A stretch of DNA of 64,000 nt from an uncultured Planctomycetaceae bacterium (GCA_943787265.1 CALSLT010000017.1:496001-560000), one strand, 5' to 3'; numbered from the stretch's first letter, positions 8,883-18,894 are shown. Made by a program: numbers and translations. Notes: generated from the letters alone by a model not told the origin.

Positions 8883-11800
8883 ATGCCCATGTTTTCGCCG
8901 TTCAAACTCCGTCGTGCACGAAGCCAGCGGAGGCGAAGTATCAACAGCAGGTCAAACCAGACTCCCGCTCATCACAGCGAGAAGTTGCAGGCTCGTACGC
9001 TGCTGACAACGTTCATGGTTTCATCGCCTGACGACAGTTTCGACGATGTTTTTGGCGACGGAGTGGCTGTCGATAGTAACGGCGTTGACTCATTGCGTGG
9101 CGCGATTCAGGAAGCGAACGCGTTGGCCGGTGCCGACACGATTTATCTCGCATCCGGAACCTACACTCTCTCGTTTGACGGTTTCGATGATGACAATACT
9201 CTTGCCGGCGACCTGGACATCACTGGCGACGTGACGATCATCGGAACCGGAGCTGAGAACACAATCATCGACGGCGGTGGCATCGACCGAGTCTTCGACA
9301 TCTTTCCCGAGGCGACGGTCACAATTTCGGGAGTAACCATCCGGAATGGAACGGCCAGGAACGGGGCTGGTATCCGAAACACGGGCACGCTTCTACTTGA
9401 AAACAGCATCGTCGAAAACAACATCGCGGAAGGTGAGTTTGATTCGGTCGGCGGCGGCATCGCGAATTCGCAAGGTGGTGACCTGACTCTGGACGGAGTG
9501 ATCGTTCGAAACAACACCGCCGAAATTCACGGCGGAGGTCTGTATTCGACAGACTCCACAGCGACGATCATCGACAGCACGTTTGAAAACAACTCGACCG
9601 AGATGGACGGCGGAGGGGTTTCCGTTTTCAACGGCAGTCTTGATATGACTGGCGGAGCGATCAGCAACAACTCGGCCGATCTGGACGGCGGCGGATTGAG
9701 CATCGAAAGCGCGATCGTTTCCCTGACTGAAGTTTCTGTGACAGGAAATACTGCCACGGAAGAAGGCGGCGGCATCAACGTGATCGGTAGCGGCGCTCAG
9801 CTGAGAGTGTTCACCAGCACGATCGCAGACAACACGGCGACCAATGAAGGTGGCGGGGTTCGGGCTGTTGGCGCCACGGTCGGTCTGATGGACACGACTG
9901 TTTCGGGGAACACAACGACGTTGGACGGTGGCGGGCTCTTCAGTGATACGTCGATTGTTGAACTTCAAAACAGCCTCTTCGTGAACAACGCTGCCAGCGA
10001 AGACGGCGGCGGCATCAGCAGCAACGGCTTCACGGGGATGCTCAATGTCAGCAATTCGACCTTCTCAGGTAACACGAGTCTGCTTTCAGGCGGAGCTATC
10101 TATAACGCGGCCGCTGGTGGCACGACTCTGGTCAATGCAACATTGACCGCGAACTCTGCAGGTACATTGGGCGGTGGGATTCGGTCGACGACGCTCACGA
10201 ATCTGGGCAACACCATCGTCGCCCAGAACACCGCTGTCACCGAAGGCTTCGACGTTTCCGGTGCCTACTTCACTTTGGGCAACAATCTGATTGGTCGGGT
10301 AGAAGGTTCGAGTGGATTGTTCTTCGAGCAGAACAATGACCAGATGGGCTTCTCATTTTCCGTGTTGGATCCCGGTCTGCAGCCTTTGGCGGATAATGGC
10401 GGCCCGACACTCAGCCACGCCCTGCTCGCAGCAAGCACGGCTGTCGACGCTGGCAAGTCGTTGGGGGCTTCGCAGTTCGATCAGACAGGCAATTTTCGCA
10501 ATTTTGATGGCGATCGAGATGGTACCTACCTTGTCGATATCGGAGCCGTCGAATTCGTCAATGAATCGATCACCTTCACGGTTAACACAACAGACGACAC
10601 TTTCGACGCAGTAACCGCTGATGATTTTGCGTCAGACAGTTCGGGCAACATTTCACTGCGGTCGGCGATTCAGGAAACAAATTCAATCGTCGGAGAAGCG
10701 ATCATCTCGTTGCCGGCCGGCACTTACACGATCACCCGCGATGGCATTGGCGAAGACTTTGCTTCGACTGGCGACCTGGACATCAATGATCACCTCACCA
10801 TCCGCGGAGCCGGTTCTGACACGACATTCATCGATGGCGGTGCGATCGATCGGATCTTTGACGTCGCTCCCAATGTGACACTCGTGCTGAGCGATGTCAC
10901 GGTTCAAAACGGGGCGGCCGAATTCGGAGCTGGACTGCGTAACGAAGGTGGCAACGTCATTCTTCAGGATGTTGTGCTGACTGATAACGTCGCCGCAGGA
11001 TCGAGCACATCCGAATCGCACGGCGGAGCCATCTTCAATGATCAGGGCAACATCCTGCTGGAAAGAGTGACCGTTGCAGGTAACTCATCCGAGCAGGACG
11101 GCGGCGGCGTCTATTCGTTCAACGGATTTATCGAGGTCAACGACAGCTCGATCGACGGCAACACCTCGTCCCGGTTTGGCGGTGGATTGGCACTGAACGG
11201 CGGCACGGCGGACGTCTTTGATTCAACCATTTCCAACAACACGGCAATCGATGACGGTGCTGGCGTTTCGGTATTTCCCGGCTCCACATTGACGGTTGAA
11301 ACATCGACGATCCGCGACAACACGACAGAAGACATCGGCGGCGGGATTTATTCGCTGAGTTCGAGCGTGACGATCACCGAGTCCACCGTTGCTGGAAACA
11401 CATCCGGTTCACACGGTGGTGGAATCTCCGGCGAATTTTCGTCAGTTCAGTTGATTCGAAGTACGGTCCACACGAATTCAGCCGAGGGAGATGGCGGCGG
11501 ACTTGCCATCGCCAATGGCAGTGCGACGGTGGCTCAGAGCACGATTTCTGGCAACTCAGCGGTTGGTAATGGAGGCGGAATTGCCAACTACGATGGCAGC
11601 AATCTGGATGTTACCAACTCGACAGTCGTTAATAATTCGTCAGAGGCCACGACCGGAGGGATATGGAGTCCCGGATTTCTGAACAGTGGCAATACCATCG
11701 TTGCTCAGAACACGGACACATTCGGCCGGCCAGATATCAACGGGACGGTTTTCAGCAAAGGCTCCAACATCTTCGGAGTGAACACCGGAATTCTTGGCAC

Positions 11801-13586
11801 TGTTAACCGGCTCAATGGCGACCAGATTGGTACGGCCAACTTTCCGCTCGACCCGCTACTGACAGACTTGCTCGACAATGGCGGGCCGACGCTGACGCAT
11901 GTTCCTCGAACGGGTAGCGTCGCGATTGACGCCGGGAGAACGATCGACTTTCGGAACGACCTCAATCAGCCCCCCGAGTTCTGGACGACCGATCAACGCG
12001 GACGAACTCGAGTTCTCGATGGAAATCAGAACGACGCTGATCAGATCGACGTTGGGGCCACCGAGTTCTACGGACTGACTCTAAACGCTGATGCATTCGG
12101 CAGTGATCTTCAGTTAAGCCTTCAAACCGAAGGTGTCGAACTTGCCGACAACCCCGATAACGTTTCGGCCGACTCAGCGAGGGTCTATTTTCAGTTCGAA
12201 AGCGACGAGCTCGACCACCTGCGAATTGTCGGGACATCGGTCGATGAATCTCTGACCGTCGATTTTTCCAACGGAAACCCGTTGCCGTTTGCAGGGATCG
12301 ATCTGTTGGGTACAGGAACAAGTGACTCAGATTCGTTGAGCCTGACTGGTGGCTCATCAACCGAAACATCGCACGTGTTTGATTCCGAAGTTGACGGTTC
12401 TGTGACTGTGGATGGTCGACGGATTGCTTACACAAGCATCGAGAATCTGTCGGACCTGGTGGACTCATCATCGCGAAGCATCGAGTTTGGCGACGGTACT
12501 GCCTCCGTGAAGATTTCAGATGCACAGAGTCCCGGTGACGGAATCAGCTCGGTAGACCGCGACGGGTTCGGAACCACCGTTCCCGTTCTGCTCGGTAGTG
12601 GTGACCTTAGTCTGACAACCGGCTTCCGTGACAACATCATTCAGTTCCAGTCGGTCGATGCTGCCTTTACGGGCAAAGTGAATATCGATGCTGGAGACGG
12701 AAATGATTTTGTTGATGTCACGCTGCTCAGCTCTGATAACACAATCATTGCTGGAAAGGGCAACGACACCGTCTTCAGCGGCTCGGGCGATGACACGATC
12801 AACGGCGGGATGGGGTTTGACTCAGTCTTTTCAGGCGACGGCGATGACCTCGTATTCGGCGGAGGCGGTCGAGACACGCTGAAAGGCGGCAACGGCAACG
12901 ACCTCATCAATGCCCAGGGCGGTTCGGGTGATTTTCTGACGGGCGGGAACGGCGATGACACCTTGAAAGGTGGAGGCGGCACTCGAGACCGCATTGTCGA
13001 ACAGGGTAACGTCGATTTTACGCTGACTGATGGTTCGTTGACGGGCCTCGGGAACGACGTCATCGGCGGAATTGACCTTGCCATTCTGACTGGCGGATCT
13101 GGAGCCAACCGGCTGGACGCAACTGGATTCAGCGGGAAGGTCACTCTCGACGGAAGTACGGGCAGCGACACACTGTTCGGTGGAGCGAACCGCGACCGAC
13201 TGGTGGGTGGTTCGGGCAATGACAGTCTCGACGGCGGCGGCGACAACGACTGGCTGTTAGGCGGAAGCGGAAACGACTTCCTCTTCGGGAATCAGGGAGA
13301 AGATACGATTCTTGGCGAAGGCGGGAACGACACACTTCAAGGCGGCCAGGACCGTGACACTCTTGACGGTGGCAGCGCTCTCGACCGAGTCTTCGAAAGC
13401 GTCGATGTCAGTAGTCTCGTCCTGACAGACAAGCAGCTTCGAGGCTACGGCACTGACACGCTGCGAAAGATCGAAGAAGCAAGAGTCGAAGGTGGCATCA
13501 ACACACAATCAATCGACGCGTCAGGCTACACCGGCCCGGCAACTCTCGTTGGAGCAGACGGCGTCGAAACGATCATTGGCAGCTAG
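8883..13586 (+). CDS. Giant exoprotein: LEPR-XLL-like N-terminus, duplicated beta-helix modules, C-terminal RTX calcium-binding repeats
   Basis: A 1567-residue secreted or surface protein. The basic N-terminus leads to EKLQARTLLT, a variant of the LEPR-XLL signature seen at the start of planctomycete exoproteins. Two homologous modules follow (about 42-560 and 563-1060). Each opens with a TF-V-(x)-DD-(S/T)-FD...SLR-AIQE-N segment and continues with repeated N-(T/S)-A...GGG-(I/L) coils of a right-handed parallel beta-helix (polymorphic outer-membrane/pectate-lyase-like type). From about residue 1265 there are GGxGxDxL RTX nonapeptides such as GGSGNDSLDGGGDNDWLLGG. The start at 8883 or the second Met two codons on are both possible. 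Adhesion, matrix or polysaccharide interaction is inferred, not shown. A second LEPR-XLL/RTX gene lies at 19057-21855. Confidence 0.88.
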   Translation: MPMFSPFKLRRARSQRRRSINSRSNQTPAHHSEKLQARTLLTTFMVSSPDDSFDDVFGDGVAVDSNGVDSLRGAIQEANALAGADTIYLASGTYTLSFDGFDDDNTLAGDLDITGDVTIIGTGAENTIIDGGGIDRVFDIFPEATVTISGVTIRNGTARNGAGIRNTGTLLLENSIVENNIAEGEFDSVGGGIANSQGGDLTLDGVIVRNNTAEIHGGGLYSTDSTATIIDSTFENNSTEMDGGGVSVFNGSLDMTGGAISNNSADLDGGGLSIESAIVSLTEVSVTGNTATEEGGGINVIGSGAQLRVFTSTIADNTATNEGGGVRAVGATVGLMDTTVSGNTTTLDGGGLFSDTSIVELQNSLFVNNAASEDGGGISSNGFTGMLNVSNSTFSGNTSLLSGGAIYNAAAGGTTLVNATLTANSAGTLGGGIRSTTLTNLGNTIVAQNTAVTEGFDVSGAYFTLGNNLIGRVEGSSGLFFEQNNDQMGFSFSVLDPGLQPLADNGGPTLSHALLAASTAVDAGKSLGASQFDQTGNFRNFDGDRDGTYLVDIGAVEFVNESITFTVNTTDDTFDAVTADDFASDSSGNISLRSAIQETNSIVGEAIISLPAGTYTITRDGIGEDFASTGDLDINDHLTIRGAGSDTTFIDGGAIDRIFDVAPNVTLVLSDVTVQNGAAEFGAGLRNEGGNVILQDVVLTDNVAAGSSTSESHGGAIFNDQGNILLERVTVAGNSSEQDGGGVYSFNGFIEVNDSSIDGNTSSRFGGGLALNGGTADVFDSTISNNTAIDDGAGVSVFPGSTLTVETSTIRDNTTEDIGGGIYSLSSSVTITESTVAGNTSGSHGGGISGEFSSVQLIRSTVHTNSAEGDGGGLAIANGSATVAQSTISGNSAVGNGGGIANYDGSNLDVTNSTVVNNSSEATTGGIWSPGFLNSGNTIVAQNTDTFGRPDINGTVFSKGSNIFGVNTGILGTVNRLNGDQIGTANFPLDPLLTDLLDNGGPTLTHVPRTGSVAIDAGRTIDFRNDLNQPPEFWTTDQRGRTRVLDGNQNDADQIDVGATEFYGLTLNADAFGSDLQLSLQTEGVELADNPDNVSADSARVYFQFESDELDHLRIVGTSVDESLTVDFSNGNPLPFAGIDLLGTGTSDSDSLSLTGGSSTETSHVFDSEVDGSVTVDGRRIAYTSIENLSDLVDSSSRSIEFGDGTASVKISDAQSPGDGISSVDRDGFGTTVPVLLGSGDLSLTTGFRDNIIQFQSVDAAFTGKVNIDAGDGNDFVDVTLLSSDNTIIAGKGNDTVFSGSGDDTINGGMGFDSVFSGDGDDLVFGGGGRDTLKGGNGNDLINAQGGSGDFLTGGNGDDTLKGGGGTRDRIVEQGNVDFTLTDGSLTGLGNDVIGGIDLAILTGGSGANRLDATGFSGKVTLDGSTGSDTLFGGANRDRLVGGSGNDSLDGGGDNDWLLGGSGNDFLFGNQGEDTILGEGGNDTLQGGQDRDTLDGGSALDRVFESVDVSSLVLTDKQLRGYGTDTLRKIEEARVEGGINTQSIDASGYTGPATLVGADGVETIIGS

Positions 13587-13599
13587 TCATCGAAGGTAA

Positions 13600-14970
13600 T
13601 CAGCGACCAACTGCCGCTCCGAAGATTTTGGCGTGAGCGGTTCGGTAGGCGAGTTCTTCTGACGGGAATACGTCGTCGAATGATGCCTTGTCGACGGCTC
13701 CGTGTTGGAAGCGGCGTTTTTCGAAGACGGGCATCGTGATGCCGGTGACGGCTTCGACTCCACGTCGAGCGACTTCGCCTTTCAGGTCGTAAAGTTTTCC
13801 GTGATCCCATTCGGTCAGCTCGATGAACGGGATTCCTTCGGCGACTTCGATGACGTTTGGCAAAGCGAACGGACTGAAGCCGTTGAAGCCGAAGGCGCGA
13901 GCCGGTGCCCAGGTTCGAACGTGGCCTCGGCTTTGACCGCCTGAGTAAGTAAGCGAATGCTTGATGGCCTGAACGCCCCAGCCTTCGTGGTAGAGCATCT
14001 GGTTATTCAACACGCTGCGGATGGTGAGTTCCGGGTTATCCTCGATCGGATAGTCCTTCAGGTTTTCGTCACCGCCGTCGCCGTCAGCCAGAAACTTCCA
14101 GTCCGGGTAACGGTTTCTGATCTCACGGCACAACGCGATTCCCATCGTCGCGGACTGAATGTCGAGCGGTTTGTAGTCTTCGGTAATCCGAATTGCTTCG
14201 ACATAATCCAGCGAACTCTTAGGAACGTCGATCACTTCGAGAAACATGCTCAGGTCGACATCGTCCAGGAAGCGTGCGGCTTGTTCAGCGTCCGGGCTCA
14301 GTTGTCCGGCATCACTTTCGTCAGTGGCTGACAGAGTAAACGCCTTCAGTCGTGAAAGATTCTCGCCGCGTTGCTTCATCAGGTGGTACAGCACGACGAA
14401 CAACGCTCCGCTGTCGACACCGCCAGAAAACATCACGCCGATTGGAGCCTGCGGGTCCTGTCCGTTAATTCCGTCGAGCCACTTCGAGCACTCATCAGCG
14501 AGTGCTCCGATGTAAGCCTTGCCGATTTGGTTAAGGTCAGTGCCCTGGCAATTACGTTCTGGATCAAAGTAGCGCGTGAGCGTTGGGTTTGGATCCGGAC
14601 AACCGACAAGCGACAACTCGACAATATGATGAGCCGGCACCATTCGTGTGTACGAAGGGTGAAACTGGTCATCGAACCCTTCCTGCTTCAGCCAGGCAGC
14701 GATTTCGTCGATTCGTTCAGCAACGATCAGACACGGGCCGTCGATCTGTTTTGCCAGGAAGTAACGCATCGGCCGCCCGATCGAACGAGCCATGCGGATT
14801 CGTTTTCCGTCGCGGTGAAGTACCGCAAACTGCCCGTCAATGCCGCGGACTTTTTGAGCGTCGCCGCTGCCGACATGCTCGACCGCTTCTTCAACGGTCA
14901 TGTTGAAGATCGTGTTGCCTGCGGGGTCGAGCAAATTTACAAGACGTTCGATGTAAGCATGATTCTGCAT
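13600..14970 (-). CDS. Asparagine synthetase-like protein without the glutaminase cysteine
   Basis: A 456-residue member of the asparagine synthase/beta-lactam synthetase superfamily. An N-terminal Ntn-type domain remnant (GQFAVLHRDGKRIRMARSIG region) is followed by an ATP-pyrophosphatase domain with the PP-loop GVMFSGGVDSG at about residues 178-188 and a later FLADGDGGDENLKDYP segment. In glutamine-dependent enzymes the residue after Met is the catalytic Cys; here it is Gln, so glutamine hydrolysis should be lost. It could use free ammonia or catalyse another amide- or lactam-forming adenylation. I chose ATG at 14970; an in-frame TTG 12 codons upstream is less likely. No tailoring genes nearby reveal the substrate. 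Confidence 0.8.
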   Translation of the reverse strand: MQNHAYIERLVNLLDPAGNTIFNMTVEEAVEHVGSGDAQKVRGIDGQFAVLHRDGKRIRMARSIGRPMRYFLAKQIDGPCLIVAERIDEIAAWLKQEGFDDQFHPSYTRMVPAHHIVELSLVGCPDPNPTLTRYFDPERNCQGTDLNQIGKAYIGALADECSKWLDGINGQDPQAPIGVMFSGGVDSGALFVVLYHLMKQRGENLSRLKAFTLSATDESDAGQLSPDAEQAARFLDDVDLSMFLEVIDVPKSSLDYVEAIRITEDYKPLDIQSATMGIALCREIRNRYPDWKFLADGDGGDENLKDYPIEDNPELTIRSVLNNQMLYHEGWGVQAIKHSLTYSGGQSRGHVRTWAPARAFGFNGFSPFALPNVIEVAEGIPFIELTEWDHGKLYDLKGEVARRGVEAVTGITMPVFEKRRFQHGAVDKASFDDVFPSEELAYRTAHAKIFGAAVGR

Positions 14971-15157
14971 GATGAGTACCTGAATTCGTGTCGGCGCATC
15001 GGCCAAAAGAAAAGCCGCACCTTAGGAAACAGGCACGGCGAAGTCATGCAAAATGTCTCGCGACGAGGCTCAGAGTTGCGGAGATTTAGAATGTCATCGT
15101 CTCTGCAGCTCTGTGAACGTGCAGAAGCTGCGACCGTTCTCTGACGATCGCAACCGC

Positions 15158-15682
15158 CTACGCCCCTTCGCGAGTTTGCGTGATTGACTGGTCTGGGCTC
15201 GGGGGGAGTTTGAGAACTTCGTCCGGGTAAAGCGAAACGATGTATTCGACAATGTCTCGCATTGAGACAACCGCCACCGGTTTTCCAGAACCATCTACGA
15301 TCGGAACGTGACGGAAGCCACCAACTGACATCAGGTTTAACGCGTAGACCAGTTCGTCATGCGGTCTGAGAGCCTGCGGATTTTGAGTCATCACCTCCGC
15401 GACTGTCGTGGAGTTAATGTCGAGACTGGCCGCGGCGACTTTGAGCAGGACATCTCGTTCGCTGAATACGCCTACGAGTTTTTCGTCGTCGACGATCAGG
15501 ATGATCCCAACGCGTTCCTCGGCCATTGATTGAATGGCTTCGCTCACCTTCGCTGTCGAAGGCAGACACACGACTGGTTGCAGCTCGGGCAGTTCTTTGA
15601 TCGGGTGCTGCAGCGAGTGGCTGTCAAAAAGGTCCTGCTCAGCGGCAACATTTGCTTCGTCATCGAGGTAATGATCAACCAT
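15158..15682 (-). CDS. CBS-pair domain protein
   Basis: A 174-residue soluble protein with two CBS motifs. The first spans ...AIQSMAEERVGIILIVDDEKLVGVFSERDVLLKV and the second ...ALNLMSVGGFRHVPIVDGSGKPVAVVSMRDIVEYI. CBS pairs bind adenine nucleotides and usually sense energy state or gate a partner. The start is placed at ATG 15682 because AAGGAG stands 6 nt before it; a longer frame from 15757 lacks such a site. No enzymatic or transporter domain is fused, so the partner is unknown; the adjacent Nramp-like transporter gene is one candidate by position only. Confidence 0.88.
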   Translation of the reverse strand: MVDHYLDDEANVAAEQDLFDSHSLQHPIKELPELQPVVCLPSTAKVSEAIQSMAEERVGIILIVDDEKLVGVFSERDVLLKVAAASLDINSTTVAEVMTQNPQALRPHDELVYALNLMSVGGFRHVPIVDGSGKPVAVVSMRDIVEYIVSLYPDEVLKLPPSPDQSITQTREGA

Positions 15683-15825
15683 CACGTGCTCCTTCGTGAT
15701 TGAGACACTTTCCGAATTGCCGGACTCAGCAAGAGCGATTCCCGAGTCCCGCAACACGAATTTCAGACTATGAATTTATCCGATGCAGAATTCACCGTTA
15801 AAGAGAATTCTGGCAAATCGCCGCA

Positions 15826-17682
15826 TTAAGAATCCCCATCCGGCGCCGCCGTGGCGACCGCAGTCGGAGTTCGAGTGAAGTGTACAAACAAAGCGAGAAC
15901 CACGAGTCCGACAACTCCAGCCACACCGTAGTAGCCAGCCTTCGCCCAGATCGACCAGCCAGCTCCGATGGTTGCCAATCCACAAGCGACACCCATCAGC
16001 AGGTTCCAGAGAACTCGGCTGCCGCCTTTGGGAAGATCATCACCAAGCACAGCTTTGTTATTCATCAGCAGGAAGAATGTGAAATACGCGATCGGCAGCA
16101 GAGCCATTCCGAACACGCTGGTCGGGACGGCCAGCCAGAAGGCGACCTTTCCGGACCAGACGAATGGTCCCAGAACTCCGATCGCCGGTAACAGGCAACC
16201 GATGCGGTGGTACATCCCGGTCTGAGGAAATCCAAACACTTCACAGAACGTGAATCCGGAAATCAGCATGAGGATGGTGATTGTCGACAAGGCCATCGCG
16301 AGCACGCCGAATCCGAATACGATGTTTGCGACAAAATCACCAGTGAGAGGTGCCAATGCTTTCGCAAGGTGCTTGGCATCCCGTTTAACCAGCATCGCCG
16401 CCATTCGTTTGTCACCTTCAGGTAATTCACCAATCAACGGCTTCGCTTTGGCTGTTTTTTCTTCATCAGAAAGGTCGACATAGCTGCCTTTGTCGGCAGC
16501 GATTATGCGAGCAACCAGCATCCCTTCGTATTGACCAAGCTGTCCCGGATCAGCCACGACTACTTTCCCGTCAGGGCCAGTCTCGCCCAACAGCCCTGGA
16601 GCTGGCTTGGCATGGAAACTATTGGCTGATGCGATCACCACGCAGCCCGTGGCGACAAGAAATGGAATCGCCATTCCTGTCGACAGGTCAAAGAGTGAGA
16701 GGCCACGGAACGCTCGGTCCCACCCCTTCTTCAGCAGCGAGTACGGAAACAGGAATGTCATGTTAATGCCGACGGCAGTTGCCACGGCGGTGATCATGAT
16801 GTCACGCTGAGTGCTGACGATTCGGTTCGACCAGAACGAACTGAATTCTCCCGTTGCAGCCAAGGCGTCGTTGAACGTCGGGGCTGGTTTACTCATTAGG
16901 CTCAAGTCGGGAATCAGTCCGGCAAAGATCGCTCCAAAATTCAAATCGCCAGCGGTCATTAATTTGACGACAACACCAAAGAAACTGAGAACGATTAGTG
17001 CGACAAGCACACGGAGAGAATTTTCATAGATCTTCAGGCCTTTCCCCCCGCTGTCGTAGATCATCGTGATGAAAATGGCCACTGCGAGCAGGATCCCGCA
17101 GGTGATCATTGTGAGCCGAGTGCGCTGCCATTTCAGAGACTCAATTTCGACCGTTTCACCTTCCGTAAGTTTTCGGTCTTCGGAAGCCGCGACGGCCTTA
17201 ATCGCAGAGACTTTTGCATCGTTTTCCTTGAGTTCCTGGATAGTCTGAGTCTCAGCCATGAGATTCTGTGAGACGGCGGCGTTGGCCAGACTGAACTGTG
17301 GAAGACACCAGACGATGTTCGCAGCCAGCGTTGCCAGAGCCCATGACCAGCCGAGTACTGGATTGACGTGTCGATTGATCAGGCCGAACGGTCGCTCGCC
17401 TGTCGACAGCGTCACATAGCCGATCGCTCCGAGCATCACGACGCCGAACAGCATCGCCACAACCTGCAGCCAGAGCAGGCTGTACCCGCCGACCATCCCC
17501 AGAAACAGGCTACCGGCCAGCGATCCACCGCCGAGCGTGATTGCCGACTGCAACCAGCCGGGGCCGGACAACTTCACCCAGACGGACAGTTTGGCTCCGC
17601 CGCCTTTCGATTCGGCGTCGAGCAGCATCGCACGTTCTTGTTCGACGGGGGAAGATTGAGCGGCGGAAGAGTCAGCGGACAT
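15826..17682 (-). CDS. Nramp/APC-superfamily membrane transporter, divergent metal site
   Basis: A 618-residue polytopic membrane protein with about 11 hydrophobic helices. The region SGPGWLQSAITLGGGSLAG (residues 39-57) aligns with Nramp helix 1, but the metal-binding DPGN is replaced by a glycine-rich stretch. The helix 6 region GINMTFLFPYSLLKKGW lacks the usual MPH. A soluble insert of about 45 residues after helix 3 and another at about 365-445 make it longer than the roughly 420 residues of MntH. It is therefore a divergent Nramp-like protein whose substrate may not be Mn2+ or Fe2+. The following small membrane gene (17800-18186) and the CBS gene are its neighbours. Confidence 0.7.
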   Translation of the reverse strand: MSADSSAAQSSPVEQERAMLLDAESKGGGAKLSVWVKLSGPGWLQSAITLGGGSLAGSLFLGMVGGYSLLWLQVVAMLFGVVMLGAIGYVTLSTGERPFGLINRHVNPVLGWSWALATLAANIVWCLPQFSLANAAVSQNLMAETQTIQELKENDAKVSAIKAVAASEDRKLTEGETVEIESLKWQRTRLTMITCGILLAVAIFITMIYDSGGKGLKIYENSLRVLVALIVLSFFGVVVKLMTAGDLNFGAIFAGLIPDLSLMSKPAPTFNDALAATGEFSSFWSNRIVSTQRDIMITAVATAVGINMTFLFPYSLLKKGWDRAFRGLSLFDLSTGMAIPFLVATGCVVIASANSFHAKPAPGLLGETGPDGKVVVADPGQLGQYEGMLVARIIAADKGSYVDLSDEEKTAKAKPLIGELPEGDKRMAAMLVKRDAKHLAKALAPLTGDFVANIVFGFGVLAMALSTITILMLISGFTFCEVFGFPQTGMYHRIGCLLPAIGVLGPFVWSGKVAFWLAVPTSVFGMALLPIAYFTFFLLMNNKAVLGDDLPKGGSRVLWNLLMGVACGLATIGAGWSIWAKAGYYGVAGVVGLVVLALFVHFTRTPTAVATAAPDGDS

Positions 17683-17799
17683 GTATCACTCCAGCGGTTT
17701 ATCAATGTGGGCAGGAGCCTGATTGGCTCAAAAATTCAGAACCAGCGAGCGTATCCGACCCCAGAAAACTGCACAACTGACGGGAGCCGACCTGGCAGG

Positions 17800-18186
17800 T
17801 TACTTCCACGAATCGCGGCCGGGACGGTCTGCTCCTCGGCCTTTCAGGACTTTGCCGAGAATCGCCAGCGCAATCAGGATCGGAACGAAGAAAATCAACA
17901 CGCGAGGCCGAGCGGCGACGGCGACAATTCCGCCAACCACACCGAACAGCGTCCACGGAGAAACATTCGCCCACGCGGCGGCTCGGTTCTTCGTCGGCAG
18001 AGCCAGCCAGATGGCTCCGGTCATCACCCCAGCACGTCTGAAGCCAGCCACCCACATTTCGTTGGCATCGGGCAGAAATTCAAGCACGACAGAAGTCACA
18101 ACGCAGACAAGAGCAATCACACCGACGAGCGGGCGATTAACTTCGACTTTCGTTGAATCCGATTTTGCCGGTGGGGGAGTGGCCAT
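17800..18186 (-). CDS. Small membrane protein, unknown function
   Basis: About 128 residues starting MATPPPAKSDSTKVEV, with three or four hydrophobic helices (PLVGVIALVCVVTSVVLEFL; TLFGVVGGIVAVAA; VLIFFVPILIALAILGKVL) and a charged C-terminus. I recognise no family. The ATG at 18186 follows a GGGA; an in-frame start at 18240 adds a basic, non-conserved-looking extension. It is read 63 bp after the P-loop kinase gene on the same strand, so the two are probably co-transcribed. Confidence 0.65.
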   Translation of the reverse strand: MATPPPAKSDSTKVEVNRPLVGVIALVCVVTSVVLEFLPDANEMWVAGFRRAGVMTGAIWLALPTKNRAAAWANVSPWTLFGVVGGIVAVAARPRVLIFFVPILIALAILGKVLKGRGADRPGRDSWK

Positions 18187-18249
18187 TTCCCGATTATGCC
18201 GCTTTCGGCAGGCGGCGTGCCAGTGACTGGCTTCTGCCATCGGTGTGGA

Positions 18250-18771
18250 TTACGCCTGACAGATCTCGTCGACTGTCAGGTCGTGTCTCCAATTGCTCAT
18301 CCAACTGCGGATGGTTGAGGCGGGGACTCGGTGGCCGGTTCTGGTTTTTGCGGCGAGGGCTGTGGCCCATTGGTCGAAGAGATCGTCGGCGACGAACTCT
18401 TTGTATTTGAGGAGGACTTTCAGCTCCTGCCACCAGGGGGAGTCCGGTTCGGCCAGCTCGACTTTGTAGCCGTGTTCGATGCCCAGAGCTGCGAACTCGC
18501 GAGTTTCCGGGTTCAGGCCGTTGCCGCGGTCGATGACGATCGGTGAGACGCTTCGTGTAAGAGCGTCACGGAAGCGTTCAAGGTTCCATTCGCGAGCGGC
18601 CGGCAGCAGGTCTTTGTCGAAGTCGTATGAGTGATCGTTGTCGCCGACCTGAGTGTAGAAGTACTGGTCGGTTTCCAGGACGACGCCATTGTTACCCGCC
18701 AGCCGCCGCGCCATGTGGCTCTTGCCGCAGCCAGGCAGGCCTCGCATGAGATAAACGATGTTCGTAGTCAT
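18250..18771 (-). CDS. P-loop NTPase / AAA kinase-like protein
   Basis: A 173-residue protein beginning MTTNIVYLMRGLPGCGKSHM. The Walker A motif GLPGCGKS is at residues 11-18, followed by arginines and an ETDQYF segment resembling the acceptor region of small ATP-dependent kinases (polynucleotide kinase or zeta-toxin-like fold). Later motifs include SVSPIVIDRGN. A longer frame reaching 18909 is an artefact: its extra 46 residues translate repeat DNA at 18895-18909 and spacer. The substrate is unknown. It lies upstream of the small membrane gene on the same strand. Confidence 0.78.
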   Translation of the reverse strand: MTTNIVYLMRGLPGCGKSHMARRLAGNNGVVLETDQYFYTQVGDNDHSYDFDKDLLPAAREWNLERFRDALTRSVSPIVIDRGNGLNPETREFAALGIEHGYKVELAEPDSPWWQELKVLLKYKEFVADDLFDQWATALAAKTRTGHRVPASTIRSWMSNWRHDLTVDEICQA

Positions 18772-18894
18772 TTGAAAAACTCCGCAGACCGGACTCTCGG
18801 ACCGTTTCTGCCAGGCGGCTCGTAAGCTGTCGGACCGTCTCTGCCTGGAATCCAGCCTGCGGTAGACAATGTAATGCGTAAGAAACGACTTTTC

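Noticed and set aside
8515..9006. Plus-strand open frame bridging the PBP2 gene end and the exoprotein start
   Set aside because: It overlaps both flanking genes in another frame and has no family features.
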